Shown here: positions 45,426 through 58,300 of the stretch, piece by piece | How positions within the stretch are numbered: the first letter of the stretch is position 1 | Layout: each line of letters begins with the position of its first letter | Assembly: GCA_014706295.1 (NCBI GenBank) | Contig: JACSVZ010000022.1 | Span: 10,310,830 to 10,374,829 of the forward strand | Reading direction: 5' to 3' | Source: Lycocorax pyrrhopterus obiensis | Lineage: Eukaryota; Chordata; Aves; Passeriformes; Paradisaeidae | Length of the DNA stretch: 64,000 bases | The notes under the pieces: generated by a model | Database searches by the model: none | What the model saw: the letters and a program-made list of their open reading frames with translations, nothing else | Told to the model about the DNA's origin: nothing | Position numbers and translations under genes: made by a program

Positions 45426-48234
45426 TGTGCCCAAGTGCCAGCGCAGCTCTCCCCGCCCTTTATGGGATTGGGCTGGGGGGCCAGACCCTGCTGCACGTCC
45501 CCAAGCATGCAGGGAGCCGAAGGCCTCCCCTCTTCTTCCTCTTCTGGGAGGGGGGGGACAGCAATCCTGGAGAGCATGGATGAACTCCAACCCTGCCAGC
45601 CTGGCCGGGGGGAACTGGATCTCTCTGTCCCCCCCGTCCCTCCCTCTGTCCCTCCTCCCTGTGTCCCCCAGCCTGGTGCGGTGGCGGTTCCCAGGGTGGG
45701 CACGGCGCTGGGGTCGCCCCCTCCATTCAGGGCTCGGCGGAGGGCCCGGTGCTGCCCGGTTCCCACCGCGGCTCTCAAAGCTGCTAATTAGCCCCCATCT
45801 GGCGGCAGTGGCCGGGCCGCGGCGGGAGGCCGGGGACATTGTGCACAGGAATGTCTTTCAGGGCCGCCGGCCGGCCGCCGCCACCGCCAGCTGCGCCGCC
45901 AACAATGCCAGGACGATCCGGACCCCGCGCCCCTGCCACCGGCCACCCCGGGCGGCGTGGGGACGGGGACGGATTGCGTGGCCGTGGTGGGTGTCATGGC
46001 ACACGTGGCACAGCCGCCCTGGCACAGCCACTCCGGCTGCCCCAGCCCATGGGATGCCCCCGAGAGCAGGACACTCTCACCCCATCTCTCTGCATGTTGG
46101 GGTGCTGGGGATGGGGTGCTGGGGTCAGGACGGCCAGTGTGGCACCGGGACACTGCCTTGGCCACAGCTGGCCGCGGGGTCCTGGCCTGGCACGGCGTGC
46201 CGGCCGGCGCAGCAGTGTTGTCCGGCAGAACACAGAGCTTCATTTCCATCTCAATTCTGGGAACGGGGCGCGCGGCGCGGTAACAGCAGCCTCGGCCATA
46301 TGGTGCTGGCGGGGCTCAGCCCGGCCGGGGGGGCAGCCGGGGGGCGGCTGCTTTGCGCTGAGCAGGGGTTGCCCGGCAGCCGAGCACATCAAAGCCCCCG
46401 GCCGCCCCCGCCCCGCCGGGACCACACAGGGCACGGCCGCGCCAGGCCGCCGAGGGGCCGCGGGGCTGCCTGTGCTGCTGTGATGGGGGGACGGGGTACG
46501 GCCGGCACCCCAAAACCGGCAGCACCCAGCCCCGCACTTCGGCATGCAGAGCTGGAAGGCAGCACAGACACCGCAGGTCGGGCTGGGCCCCCACCAATGA
46601 CCACGACCCCCAAACTTGGGCTGCTCCTGCCCTGGCTGGGGTTGGGCTCCATCCAGATCCCCTCTCCCGGTGCCATCCGCAGGTCAGCCCTGAGGCTGCA
46701 CAGAGCCTCCACCCCCCCATGTCCGCATGACAGTGCTGAGCCAGGGTTGCAGATGTGCAGGGGCCGCCGGCACAGCTGGAGCGGGGCCGAGGCCTGAGAA
46801 AGCCCCTGCGCATTCCCCTCCCGCCTTCTCCCTTCCCGTTCCCAGCTCCATCCGCTGCAGCCCAGACCAGCTGGAGCCAGGCAGCCCTTCCTGGGATTTA
46901 TTCCAGCTTCCTGCCCCTCCTCGCCGGCCGGCCGGGGCTGGGGCTGCCTTGGGCTGCTTCCTTTCCCTGCTCGTAGCCGCCGGCCGGGCGCCACTGCCAG
47001 TACCCATCACCACACGGGACCCTGGCTCTCAGCACCAGCACCCACCATCACAGCAAAGCATCCCCTGCCCTCCGTGGTGGAGCATGAAGTGCAACTGCAG
47101 CACCCATCACCCATCATCATCTAGCTGCACCCCTGCTGCACTGGGGAGGCTCCACAGGCCTCTAGAGATAAGCAGCCCTGGTGTGTGGTGTGTCCCTCCT
47201 CACCCCAGGCACCAGCACTCCCTAAACATGAAACCACCCTCCCCGTGCCTGGCGTTTGTACCCTGGGCACCCCCAGTTCAGCTCATCCCACCCCACTGCA
47301 ATTCCTGCTGGGAGTTTGGCACAAGGGGTGTGTGCCCAGGAGCTCCCCCGGCCAACGGGCATCTACACCATTGCCCTGAGGGGCCGTGGGTGAGTGGGTG
47401 GGTGAGGATCATCCCAAACCCCGCATCTGCTGGCAGCAGAACAGGCAGCTTTGGCCCCTGCCCTAGCTGGGCGCAGTTAAGTGGACGGCAGTTTCCTGCC
47501 GGAGTCGGCACATCCATGTTTCCGCAGCCCCCACCGAGCCGGAGGGACCCTGCGGAGAGGGGAAGGTGGCCCAGCAGCGGTCCAGACACAGTGGAGCCGT
47601 GTGGCCTCGGCCCTGGCGGGACCGGAGGTGCCACAGGCCCAGGTGCAGCAGGCGAGCAAACCGGGGAGTGCTGAAGTGCTGGCTCCACTGGCGGCTCCTT
47701 GCAGGGCCCAACACACTTCCTTCCTTCTGGCCAGCCCTGGCTTATCGGCCAGGCAGGGTGAGGGGTGACCCTGCTCTCCCCTTCCCAGGCCTTCCACTCC
47801 CTGCAGCCCCAGGAAAGCTCCCAGCCACGCTTCCACCACACCTACAGCAGGCACGAGCTGCTCTGAGCTCTGCAGGGCAGCAGAGAGGCAGGAGGGTGAT
47901 GCTGGCACGGGGGGTACCCTGTGCACCCCCCAGCCTGCTCCTGCACTTTTGGGGCCTCTGGAGGCTGCAGAGGGATGCAGCTCCCACCACCCAAAGCCAG
48001 GGAGGATGCAGAGCCTCCCAAGATGTGCTGCCAGCCCCACACCAAGGGACACACCAGGGTGGGGAGTGGGGTCCTGACTCAGGGTAGGGTCCTGCACCCC
48101 ATGGCAGAGCCAGAGTCCTTTTCCACAGAACACTGGAGGCTGGTGAAATCACATCTGGAGTCTAGACTCAGCGACTCGGTGGGCTGGGCCTGGCGGCTGC
48201 GCTGTACCCAGACCCTGCTGCACACTGTTTGCTT

Positions 48235-48475
48235 AGCTGGAGGTATTTAATTGGAATTAAAGTGGCCCCTCTTGTTTTTGCGGACAGGGCTGTTGGAAAA
48301 GGAGCTGTAAGTCATAGAAAACATCTGTAGGAGCCTGCGAAGGGTCATTAGATGGCAGAACGCGAGGCGCCACTTTTAGTGCTCGCAGCCGGCGCAGGGA
48401 ATAATGGTTCAATACGGCTTTTGTGGAGGAGCTGCCAAGCCAGCAAACACTTTCTATTTATTCTGGCAGTGGGCA
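48235..48475. promoter_or_regulatory. Candidate conserved non-coding element with CTCF-like motif
   Basis: Composition changes to moderately AT-rich, non-repetitive sequence with TTTAATTGGAATTAAAG at its start. TCATTAGATGGCAG at 48345-48358 resembles the CTCF core. The call rests on composition and motif only. Confidence 0.3.
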
Positions 48476-49124
48476 TGGCCAGAGGGATGCAGGATCCTCC
48501 ACATGTGGGCCCCCAGGAGGGGTAGGGAGGACACTGCCAGTGCTGGGACACAGGGCAGCTGGTCCCCGTGGAAGCCGAGGTGGATGCTGGAGCTGCCCCT
48601 GCATGCAGCCCCTCCAGCCCCCATGCCTGCACCAGCATCCTCTGCCCATCCCAGCCCCAAGGGGTGCAGGATGGTGCCTGGCTCCCTGCAAGGAAGGGGG
48701 ACAATCCATGCTGTCCTCACCCTGCTCCAGGGCTGGGTTTGCAGTCACCCACCCCTACCCCTCCCATTCCTGCTCCCCCAGGCCATAGAGGGTTAGCCTC
48801 AGCTCGCTGAGCACCCCAGCAGCTGAGGCAGAGCACGTCCCCACCCTGTGGGGTTCCTGCATCCCGATCCCAGCTCAAACCCACACAGAGGTCAGTGACT
48901 GCAGCCCTAAATCTGGGTATTGCAAAGCAGGGGCCAGGCTGGGGGAAGGCCCAGTGCCAGAGGAGTGGGAGGGGGAAGGGGACGGTCATTGGTCACTTGG
49001 AAACAGCCAGACAACGGCCACCGGCCCCACTGGGAGAAGGCGGGTGAGCTGGACGCCAATCCCGGTGCCGGCTGGGCGGCTGAGCAGGGGCACGGCCACA
49101 CCAGCACTCCTTCCTTCAACATGG

Positions 49125-49130
49125 TTTAAT
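49125..49130 (-). terminator. HM13: HM13 poly(A) signal
   Basis: Minus-strand ATTAAA lies about 180 nt past the HM13 stop, in AT-richer 3' UTR-like sequence (49110-49311). Confidence 0.6.
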
Positions 49131-49311
49131 ATGAGAGAAAGCAAATGCACAATACAAAATTTAAAAACCGGCATACATCGATACCCCACCTGGGTGGCTG
49201 CTCCGACACACACAACACGATGCTCTTGCACAATTGTTTCGTCGTCTGTCACTTGCAGAGGGTCTTGAAGGGCCCCAGCCCAGCAGCACCGGGCATGGCC
49301 CACGGGCAAGG

Positions 49312-52300
49312 TCACTTCTCCTTCTTGGAGGCTTCTGTTGGCTCTTCTTTGGAAGCCCCTGGCGCCTCCTTGGGGGTTGAGCTCTCCTCGTAGCTGGGGA
49401 CAAGAGGGACATGAGTGGGGCCAGCTCCTCCCTGGGGACAGAGCCCTCTGCCACGTGGGGACAGCCCAGCCTGTGGTCTTGGGGTCTGCCCTGCTGCTGC
49501 TGAGGACAAGGTGGGCTCCAGCCATCAGCCCCCAGCACAGGAAGCCCCATGGGGCAGAGCCCAGGCAGAGAGATGAGGGATGCATCCCCCCCAGACATCT
49601 CCAAGGATAGGGTGGACCCAGCCAGGGGCCACACTGTGCCCGGGGGTCTGTCCTTGTTCCCAAGAGCACTACTGGATATCCTGGATAGCACATGCTTTCC
49701 TTGGCTGAGCACTGGTGCCAGCGGGGCCGGTTAACAGGAAAACTGCAGCAAGACCAACAGCAGTGTTCCCTCCCGGGGTCTCACTCCTCTGGCTGCAAAC
49801 CCCCTCCAGCAGCGGCCCCAGGGCTCTGGCTAAGGAAACAGCAATGTTGCTCCAAGCAGAAAGGACAAGGGCTGGGATGTCAAATCCTCTTGCCCTTCCC
49901 AGTATACTCTCTCAGAATGGGAGAGAAACCGGCCCACAGCAGCGCAGCAACAGCTCCAGCCTCTGCCCATGGAGTGAGGAGAGCTGGAAATACGGACAGC
50001 TTGGACCAGGAAGAGCCAGGACCTGCCCCTACCTGGCCAGAGCGACAGACAAGGGGCCCCGGCGGCAGTGGCTACATGGCACTAGGGCTCTGCTGCCGGC
50101 GTCGGCGGGGACAGGACAGTTTCTGCTGCATGGAATCAGCCAGGCTGGCCGGCGAGCCAGACACCGTGGGGAAGTGGGTAAGTCTTGGAGTGTGTGGCAA
50201 GATTTCAGCAGAGGATTCATAGCTGCAGGAGAGAGAGGAAGCAGGAAGGGAAAGACAAGGAAAGAAAGGAGAGGGGGGGAGAGAGAGAAAAAGCAGAAGA
50301 GTTTTGGAGTGAGAGCACCGAGAACGCACCACCCTGCGCAGGAAGCCTGGCACCCCCCTTCACCTGCTGGCACCTGCTGGCCTCTCCTTGCCTGCAGACT
50401 CCAGGACAGAGCTGCAGCATGGAAAAGTGGGCACTGAAACTCAGGGATGAGGCAGCTCCCACTGGCATGAGCAGAGCCAAGCACCCAGAACCTAAGGAGA
50501 GCAAGCCTGAGCAGCGGGGAGGTGGCAGTGGAGCAGCCCAGAGGCTGGGCAGGTGACAGAGAGATGCAGCAGACCCTGTCCTGCCACTCGAGGACAGCGT
50601 GCCCACAGCAGGTGTGAGGGGCAGGGAGGCAGAGTGGAGCTTCCCACCTAGCCTAGGGAGGTTTGGCAAGGCTGAGAGCCATGGAGCTGATCCCAATGTC
50701 ACCCACCTCTGCTCCACCAGCACCCCTTCCCTGGGCTGGGAGCATGGATCAGCTCACTCCCACCGTGCCTGCAGATCCTCACTGCTGTGAGATACCACAT
50801 GCAGGCAGAGACCACAGGAACTGCCAGCTCCAGGGAGGATCAGGGTGCAGTGAAGCAGCACAGCAGAGCTACACCTGGTGAGATTCCTGCGGTGGGAGCC
50901 ACTGCCCTCCAGGCATCGGCCCCTCTGAATCCCACTTCCCCTGCCTACAACTGGAGCCACTTCAAGGGAGGTCTGGCCCCCAGGGGCTGTCAAGTTTGCA
51001 ACCCTCAAGCATCCTACCCTTGCCCTGGCAACATTTTGCTGCTGGAGCAGCTTGTGCTGCTGCTCTGGGGGGCAGGCACTAGCCCCTGGCTATCAGGCTC
51101 CCTGCGCTCCTTGCTGCCCAGCAGGCCCAGCCTCACAGCTCATCTCTCCCCAGTTTCCTGGCAGGAGTTGCTGCTGCTGTCAGCTGGTGAGTCACAGCAC
51201 TGGGGAGAGCGGCTGCAGGATCCCAGGTGCACAGGAAGGACGATCCCAGGACACTCAGCGCCTGCAGCAGCGATCGTCAGAAGCAAACATCAAAGGAGGG
51301 GCAGGTGCGGCAGCGCTGGGGACGGCCCAGCTGAGAGCCGCTGGGAACACGCATACCTGCATCTCCCAGGGGAGGGGAGGGGAAGGAGGAGGGAGGACAG
51401 CTGGCTTCCCGTTGCGCCCAGTTTCCCTCTGAGCAGGCTGGGAGCTCAGGAAGGCTCCCCGGGGAAGGGGCACTGGGGAGGCTGGAGGGTGCACAGCCCT
51501 GCTTTAGGATCTTCCCTTCCCTCCTCTGCATCAACCGTCGTTAGTGTACTGAGCCACCACCAAGTCTCGCGCATGACAGAGAAACAGCTCCCAGGCAGGA
51601 GGCCAGAGCTGCCCACGGCCTGGACAGGCTGAGGGAACAGCTGGAGCACAACAGCCCAGACCCCCTTCCTCTGTATCCACAGTCTGTAGGGCAGGGAGAC
51701 TGCTGCAAACCAGGAGACTTTGCCCAAGCAGGGAGGTTGGGATGTGCTCAAACCAGCCTTGGCTGCTCTCACAGCCAGCTCTGGCTCCATTTTTTCCCCA
51801 CCCACAGGCCCTGGGACACAATGACCAAGTATCTCCACACCAGGTGTGCAGTCCCACCCTCCCCTGCCTGCCAGCGCATGGGAAGAGCCTGTCACTGGGG
51901 CGTAAAGCAATACCAGGTGCTGCCTGCTGGTACCACACCACAGCTCCCACCCAGCTCCCGGGAGGCGGCTAGAGCCAGGCCCGGCGTGTACAAACACAGA
52001 CCCGCTCCCTCCACCCACGCACGTGCCGGCGCACACCCAGAGCATGCCCAGATGAACCCGTCCCTCCAGCTGTGCCCAGGCGTGGGAACATCTGCACGCT
52101 TCATGTGCTCCAGCGCCGCCGGCAAAACAGCTCCATCCCCAGCTGAGGCTCACCTGAACATTTCAGTTACTTCTCCCTTTGCCAAGGCCACGAGAAGTGG
52201 GAATCCAATGCAGGCGGGGACCAGGTACAGCAGCGCAGGCTGTGGGGAAGAAAAACAACTGTTAAACCAAACCACAAATCACCCCTTGGGAGGAGTGCAA

Positions 52301-55300
52301 GGCGAGCTCATGGCCTTGTCTCCTCTGCACCCATGGTGTCTGTCACACGGCTGCACAGAGGGTTAACACCCCAAAAAGCAGTCAAGTCAGAGCTGCAGCA
52401 GCGTGAAGCCAGACTGGATATTAGAAGGAAATTCTTCCCTGTGAGAGGGGTGAGATCCTGGTACAGGCAGCCCAGAGAAGCTGTGGATGTTCAATCCCTG
52501 GAAGTGTTCAAGGCCAGGATGGACAGGGCTTGGAGCAGCCTGGGATAGTGGAAGGTGTCTCTGCCCGTGGCAGGGGAGTTGGAACAAGATGGTCTCCAAG
52601 GTCCCTTCCCAAACCTTTCTGGGATTCAGTGAAAATCCTCGCTGTGAGGTCCCCGTGGACCATGAACACACTGAGGCCCCTGTGCAGACCACAGTGTATG
52701 GGCTCCCCAGACCCCCTGCAGCACAGCCAGTGGGTGCTCAGGGCAGCTTGGCTGCAAAGAGCCAAAAAACACAGGGCCCCTGGCTGAGGGGCTGTTGTTG
52801 GCAACAAGGAGCCTTGCCCCAAATAGGCCTCTGCTGGGCACAGGAGCTTTGGACAGGGGAAGGTACAGGCAGGCACTGGAAAATCAAAGCCAAGAGAAGA
52901 GGAATAAATCTACTTTTTCCTGGCAGGATGCAGAACTTTGTGGCCAAGCTGGCCTGACCCACTTGGATGTGCATCCACGGGAGGCAGCAGGGTGGAGCTC
53001 ACCTGGGCGTGCTTGAAGATGTGCATGATGAATATGGTGAGGCCCAGCCCAAAGATGTAGGCCACAAAGCTGGTGTAGAAATACGTGTGCGTGTTCTTCT
53101 TCAGGCTGTAGGGAAAGGGAAGAGCTCAGTGACCTCAGGTCTGGAATACCAGTGGCCAAAATGGAATTGGCCTGGTACTCTCAGCCATCTCCCACCATGC
53201 TGGAGTGTGAGGAGCAATGCTCTGCCTGTGCAGGTGTTGTGGGAGCAGTGTGGGACTGGAGGCAGTAATACCCAGGTGAGGGGCTGGAGAAGGGAAGGAC
53301 GCAAGTGATCCTGCTGCTGGATGGCAACTGGGAAGGGCTGGGGCTGGAACCCAGGGAGAAGGTCCCATTGTCTTGGTGGAGACTGGCCTGTCTCTGGCTC
53401 TCAGCAGTTGCTGTTTTATCACAGGGCAAGCTGTGGGAACTGGGATTCCCAGCAGGTGCAGGCAGGATGTGGGTGGCAACACCTGGAAGAGCTGGCACAG
53501 ACCAGAGGGTCTGTGCAAGAGCAGTGGGAGCGGGGCCACACCACTGCAGTCACAGAGCACCCTGCCCCCCAGAGCCTTTCCGTGTGGGGCAACTGCTGCA
53601 GCCTGGCTGTAGGTGCAGCTTCCCTGGAGCTGCTTCCTCCAACGTCAGTGGCAACCTGGAGGCAGCCAGCACTGCCAGGCACTGATTTGCATCCACGCGA
53701 GCACTTCCCAGGTGCCAGCGCTCCCGGCTCTTTCCCACGCTGTCACTGCTTCCTCTTACTGCCCTCCACTCCTTGGTTCCAGGGAACTGGTGAGGCTCTC
53801 TGGGGCTGTTACATGCTGCTGCCCTGATCCCCATTCCTATGCTGCCTGTCCTACCTATGCCTGAACTCAAACCATTCATCCCCAGTGCTCAGGACATACC
53901 CACAGAGCCAGCCCCCTCTTCCAAGAGCTTTTCCTTACCCCCCCGCCCCAGTCCCAAGTCCCTATGCCCAGCTCCAGAAGGGAGCACTTGACTGCGCTCC
54001 TGGCTCCCCCTTCCCTTTTTTCCCCTACAAAAGCAGCTCAAATATGCTGCAAGATCCAACCTGCCGGAGACCCTTCCCTGCTGCCTGCTCACCTGATATC
54101 AAACCGCAGCAGCAAGGCAATGAAGATCCCTGCAGGGAGAAGGAAACAATGAGGGGCTGAAAGTGGCAGAGAAGGGGCAGCGAAGGGCCAGAGGAGCAGC
54201 GAAGGGACAGCGAGGGCCTGGAGGGGCAGGGCAGGCTGAGGGAGGCAGGGCAGGACCCGCGGCGCTCCGGTGCCGGTGCCGTGCCCGGGGTGACAGTGCC
54301 CTCTCGTGGCACGCGGCACCGGGACAGCACCCGGACCTGCGGGGAGACTCCCAACCCATCGGGAGACCCGCGCAGGGCTGCGCCTGGCCAAGGGCAGAGC
54401 GAGGCACCTGCTCAGCTCCCCGCAGGCCCCTCAAAGGAGATCCCAGTCCCATCCTCCCTCTTCTGTCCTCACCTGGAATGACAATGTCTCCCAGTCCCAG
54501 CATGGCGAAGTTGTCGGCATCCAGCCCCTTCTCCAGCAGGTCCTGAGGGAAAACCACTGCGAGGAGCAGAGCAAGGCACAGTGAGGGGGAGTGTCCCCGC
54601 TGAGTAGACCCCAGCCCCACTGGGCCTGGCAAACAGGGACAAGAGAAGGGCAAGGGACTTGTCCCTGCCCTCAGCTCCCTCCTTCCCTGTAGCTCCCCTT
54701 GTTCTTTCTGGGACAATTCCAGGACAAGAAACCAAGGGGTCCCAGGACTCAAACTACTGCACGCTCCACAGCAGCACCAGTTCACCCCTCCTGCTGCTTT
54801 GGGGCTCTGTGGTTTTATTTTTTTGGTGGTGTTTATTTGGTTTGGACTGTTTTTACAAGCTGGTGAAATTGTGCGCTCCAAAGGTGCAGAGTGACCCAGA
54901 CAGACCAGGGCTCTGCAAACCATCCCTCTCCAGAGACCTGCCTTCGCTTGAGGCTGACCACTGACAGGGAGGAGGGGTCACTAGCAGGAAATGCTCCTGC
55001 ACACATCCCAGCCTGAGCCATCTCCAGAGGTGGAGGGTGCAGCAGAACAGACCCCAGCACACAGGGAAGATCTACTCACGTTTTATTGGCGCTTCAAACG
55101 ATTTGGCAACCGTCACCATCACGTTGGTGCCAAAGACCTAGAACAGAGGAGCCTGAGCTGACCACAGCTGCACAGGAACACACACGCTCAGCTACAGCCT
55201 CACACCAGGGCCAGGAGTGGCCTCAGTGGCAGAAAACAGTCAAAGACCTGACAAAATGTGGGCACAGGAGGCCTGCAAGCAAGCCCACTGTCTGGGGGAG

Positions 55301-58300
55301 GAGGCATATGATGGGAAGTGGCTGCTTCACGGCTGTCCTGCTCTCAGAGCAGTATAGGGACAGCACTCACATGGCAGAGCTGCTGCCCACCACCCAGCCC
55401 TGCACCTCGGTTCAGCTTTAATCAGTCAGCTCCATGGAAAGTCCAGTTGGAGGGCAGGAGCTCCCAGTGAAGCGTCCCAGGCTGGGAGCTTCCAGCAGGG
55501 ACAGGGGCAAGTGTCAGATCAGCTGCAGTTTGCTCTGAGGTCATTTACTTGCACAGTCCTATCAGCTGTTAATACTGGCAGCGTTTGGGGGGTGGACTGT
55601 AAACACTGAGGGCAGCCATCCTGATCTCTGCTCCTTTCCATCTCCAAGCCTCCAGTCCAGCAGGCACAAAAAACAGGTGCTGGTTAGCACTGGGTGAGCA
55701 AGATCCTGGAGCCTTGGATTAAAGGGAAATCTTAAAGCATCAGATTAACTCCCATAAGGTGCAGCAAGTTCTGAGCATTGCCACAGAGTGACAGGACTCC
55801 ACACTGGGATCAGGGAAATAAAACACCACATGCAAATTCACCCCCAAGACTATGTGGGGACAACAGCATCAACCCACTGAGATCTCCTTCCTCCTCGAAA
55901 CCCTCCTGGGATCTCACTGTGATTAAATCCGTGCCAAGATCCAAGTGACCAGTTCCTGCAGAGGGGCACAGTAAGAGGGCCTCCACTTCAAGGCAGCCTT
56001 TCCGTAAGTCTCTGGCAATACTCTGATCCATGGGGAAGCCGAGGTGGGAGACAGCCAGCAAGTGGAGAGCAGAGGGGTGCACTCACTGTCTCCAAAGCAC
56101 CGGGAAGACACTCGCACACTAAGCAGGGCCTGGGGCACCAGGTGTGCTAAGGCAGAAGGCTGAGTCCTCTCCAGCTGAGAGCTGTGGAGGAAGTGGCCCA
56201 CAGGCTAAAAAACCACAGAGCCCAGACTGTTAACGAGCCTGGGAAACAGGAGCAGCACCGGTCAAGTACAAAACAACCCACAGTAGCCAGGCGTAAATGT
56301 GGAGGGATTACACAGGCAGCTGCAGAGCTGCTGGACAGACCTCAATGTATACAAGGCTCTCAGACATTTGGAAACATGGTGATTCAGAAGGTGGAGGCAG
56401 CAGGAAGGACTGGGGAATACGGACATTACAAGGAGAAACATTCTCCCGTGCATGGAGCAGAGCACACGACTGCGTTCCTGCCTTCCCCTCCCCTTTCCTC
56501 TACAAAAGCAGCTCAAATACACTGCAAGAAATAAGGAAAACCTCAAAAGGAAAAAGTCAGGGTGCGGCATTGGCTGAGGAAAAGGGACTGGAGGCATTCC
56601 AGGGTCTGGTCCTCTGTGCAAGAGAACAGAAGGACACTAATGAAACCAGCAGATGAGAGAGCCAAGGCACAGCTCATACAAGCAGGCTCCGTGTGCCCCA
56701 GAGCAGCCTCCAGCCCACCCAACAGCTGTCAGGCATTGAGAAGACCATGGTGGGGAATATAGGACCAGATATGACACACACCAAGTACCCCACAATAGCC
56801 CTGATGAGGTCCCTGCCAGCCCTGGGCTCTCTGAGTGAGAGAATAAAAGAAAACACATTTGATGAGCCACATTCTGCCACTGTGGATTCTGTCATCAACC
56901 CTGCCACACCCCTCTGGGCTGAGAAAGTGAAAATTCTGACTGCAAGTGTGTGTCCAGCCAGCGTGGTGCCTCCAGAAAGGCAGAATGCCAGACACATGCT
57001 TCCACCAATGGCCTGCGGAACGCTCCCGCTTACCCAGAACACGTCGTAGATGAAGAGGCCCCCAAGCAAGATGCAGCCAGTGCTGACGTTGTTCAGGTGC
57101 AGCAGCTCCACCCCATTGAGGGAGAATGCCAGCCCAAAGAGATTGTTGGCAATCCAGTGCTGAGAAGGACAGGAAAAAGAGATCTAGGTCCCGCTGCACA
57201 TGGAATCCCCACCTTGCATGGAAATGAGTCCATGTCTGATCCAGCCCAGTCCCCAGCTGTGCCTCACTTACCTTTCTCAGCAGGTACCAGACCCCCACAA
57301 CACTGCTCAAGGCCAGGCACACGAGATCCTTGGTGTCAAACTCGTAATTCACTATTTCTGCAAGAAAACAGAGAAGTCAGATTTGGGGCAGGCCGGGCAG
57401 CTCCCCTTCCCGTGCAGGGCTGAGATGAGTGATTCCACAGCTGGGGAGCCCAGAGCTCAGTGCTCATGTCCCAAACGAGGGGACTGTACCCGTGGTACAC
57501 AAGTGCAAACCGCCTGGGAATGAGCAGCGGGCCCTGGAAAGCTCAGACCTTCTCCTCCAGCCAGACTCTGCACATGGACAGCACCCGCTGTCAATAAGGA
57601 AATTGGATTCAGGCACTGCCTAAGGCAGGGAGAGACAAATCTTCTCCTTCTTCCTGTGCCAGTTAACTCGTGGTGGTATCACCAGAAATACTCCTTTACC
57701 AGTAAAGCTACTACAGGGCAGGATACTTATCAAAGCATCTTCTGCCAGTGCAAAGATCTGGCCCAGAAAAGGCAGCACAAACCAGTCAGACCTACGCTTT
57801 CCAAGGGGCTTAAATAAAGGCTGTGCTTTTAACAACAGCTATAGCTCCATCCCTAGAGCACTCTGGGAGGTGTTTCTGGGGTCTCCCTGCCAGCCAGAGG
57901 CAGCACAGAGGCAGAGTGCCAGCCCAGCTCTTCAGGGACACACGGGGCTCACACTGGCTATGGAGGCTCAGCGGGGAGCAAGAGGTGAGTCTTTGAGAAG
58001 GTTGTTTCAATGGGCTGAGAGTCATAAGACCAAAAAAGCAAAAAAAAAAAAAAAAGAACAGTAAAGGCAGAAAACATCCAGGCTCCCCTGAAAGATCGGC
58101 GAGCCAACGTACCCTCCTTGCTCTCCCCGGAGCCCTGGGTGAAGAGCAGCTGGTACTGTTTGTTGGGGAAATTTGCAGGGAAGAATCTGTTCATCATGGG
58201 GCTGAAACGAGAGGTGTAGAGAAGGGCAGTTTGACAGAAACCCCGCAAGAGGTGCCTCCCAGCACCTCTGCCTTTGAGGGGGCCCCGCACCCCCTCCCAA

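Larger units (their letters stand above)
44500..49110. other. Intergenic between ID1 and HM13, probable regulatory DNA
   Basis: No gene was recognised. A 775-codon plus-strand frame (44470-46797) spans much of it, but it is Pro/Arg/Gly-rich, crosses simple repeats and has no family signature; GC bias explains it. The region holds a minisatellite, a CA-rich tract, TAATTA-rich motifs and an AT-richer patch at 48235-48475. Confidence 0.55.

Noticed and set aside
44470..46797. 775-codon plus-strand open frame upstream of ID1
   Set aside because: It runs through a minisatellite, the CA-rich tract and GC-rich DNA with a Pro/Gly/Arg/Ala bias, shows no family motif, and the other frames are also unusually open. 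GC composition explains it.
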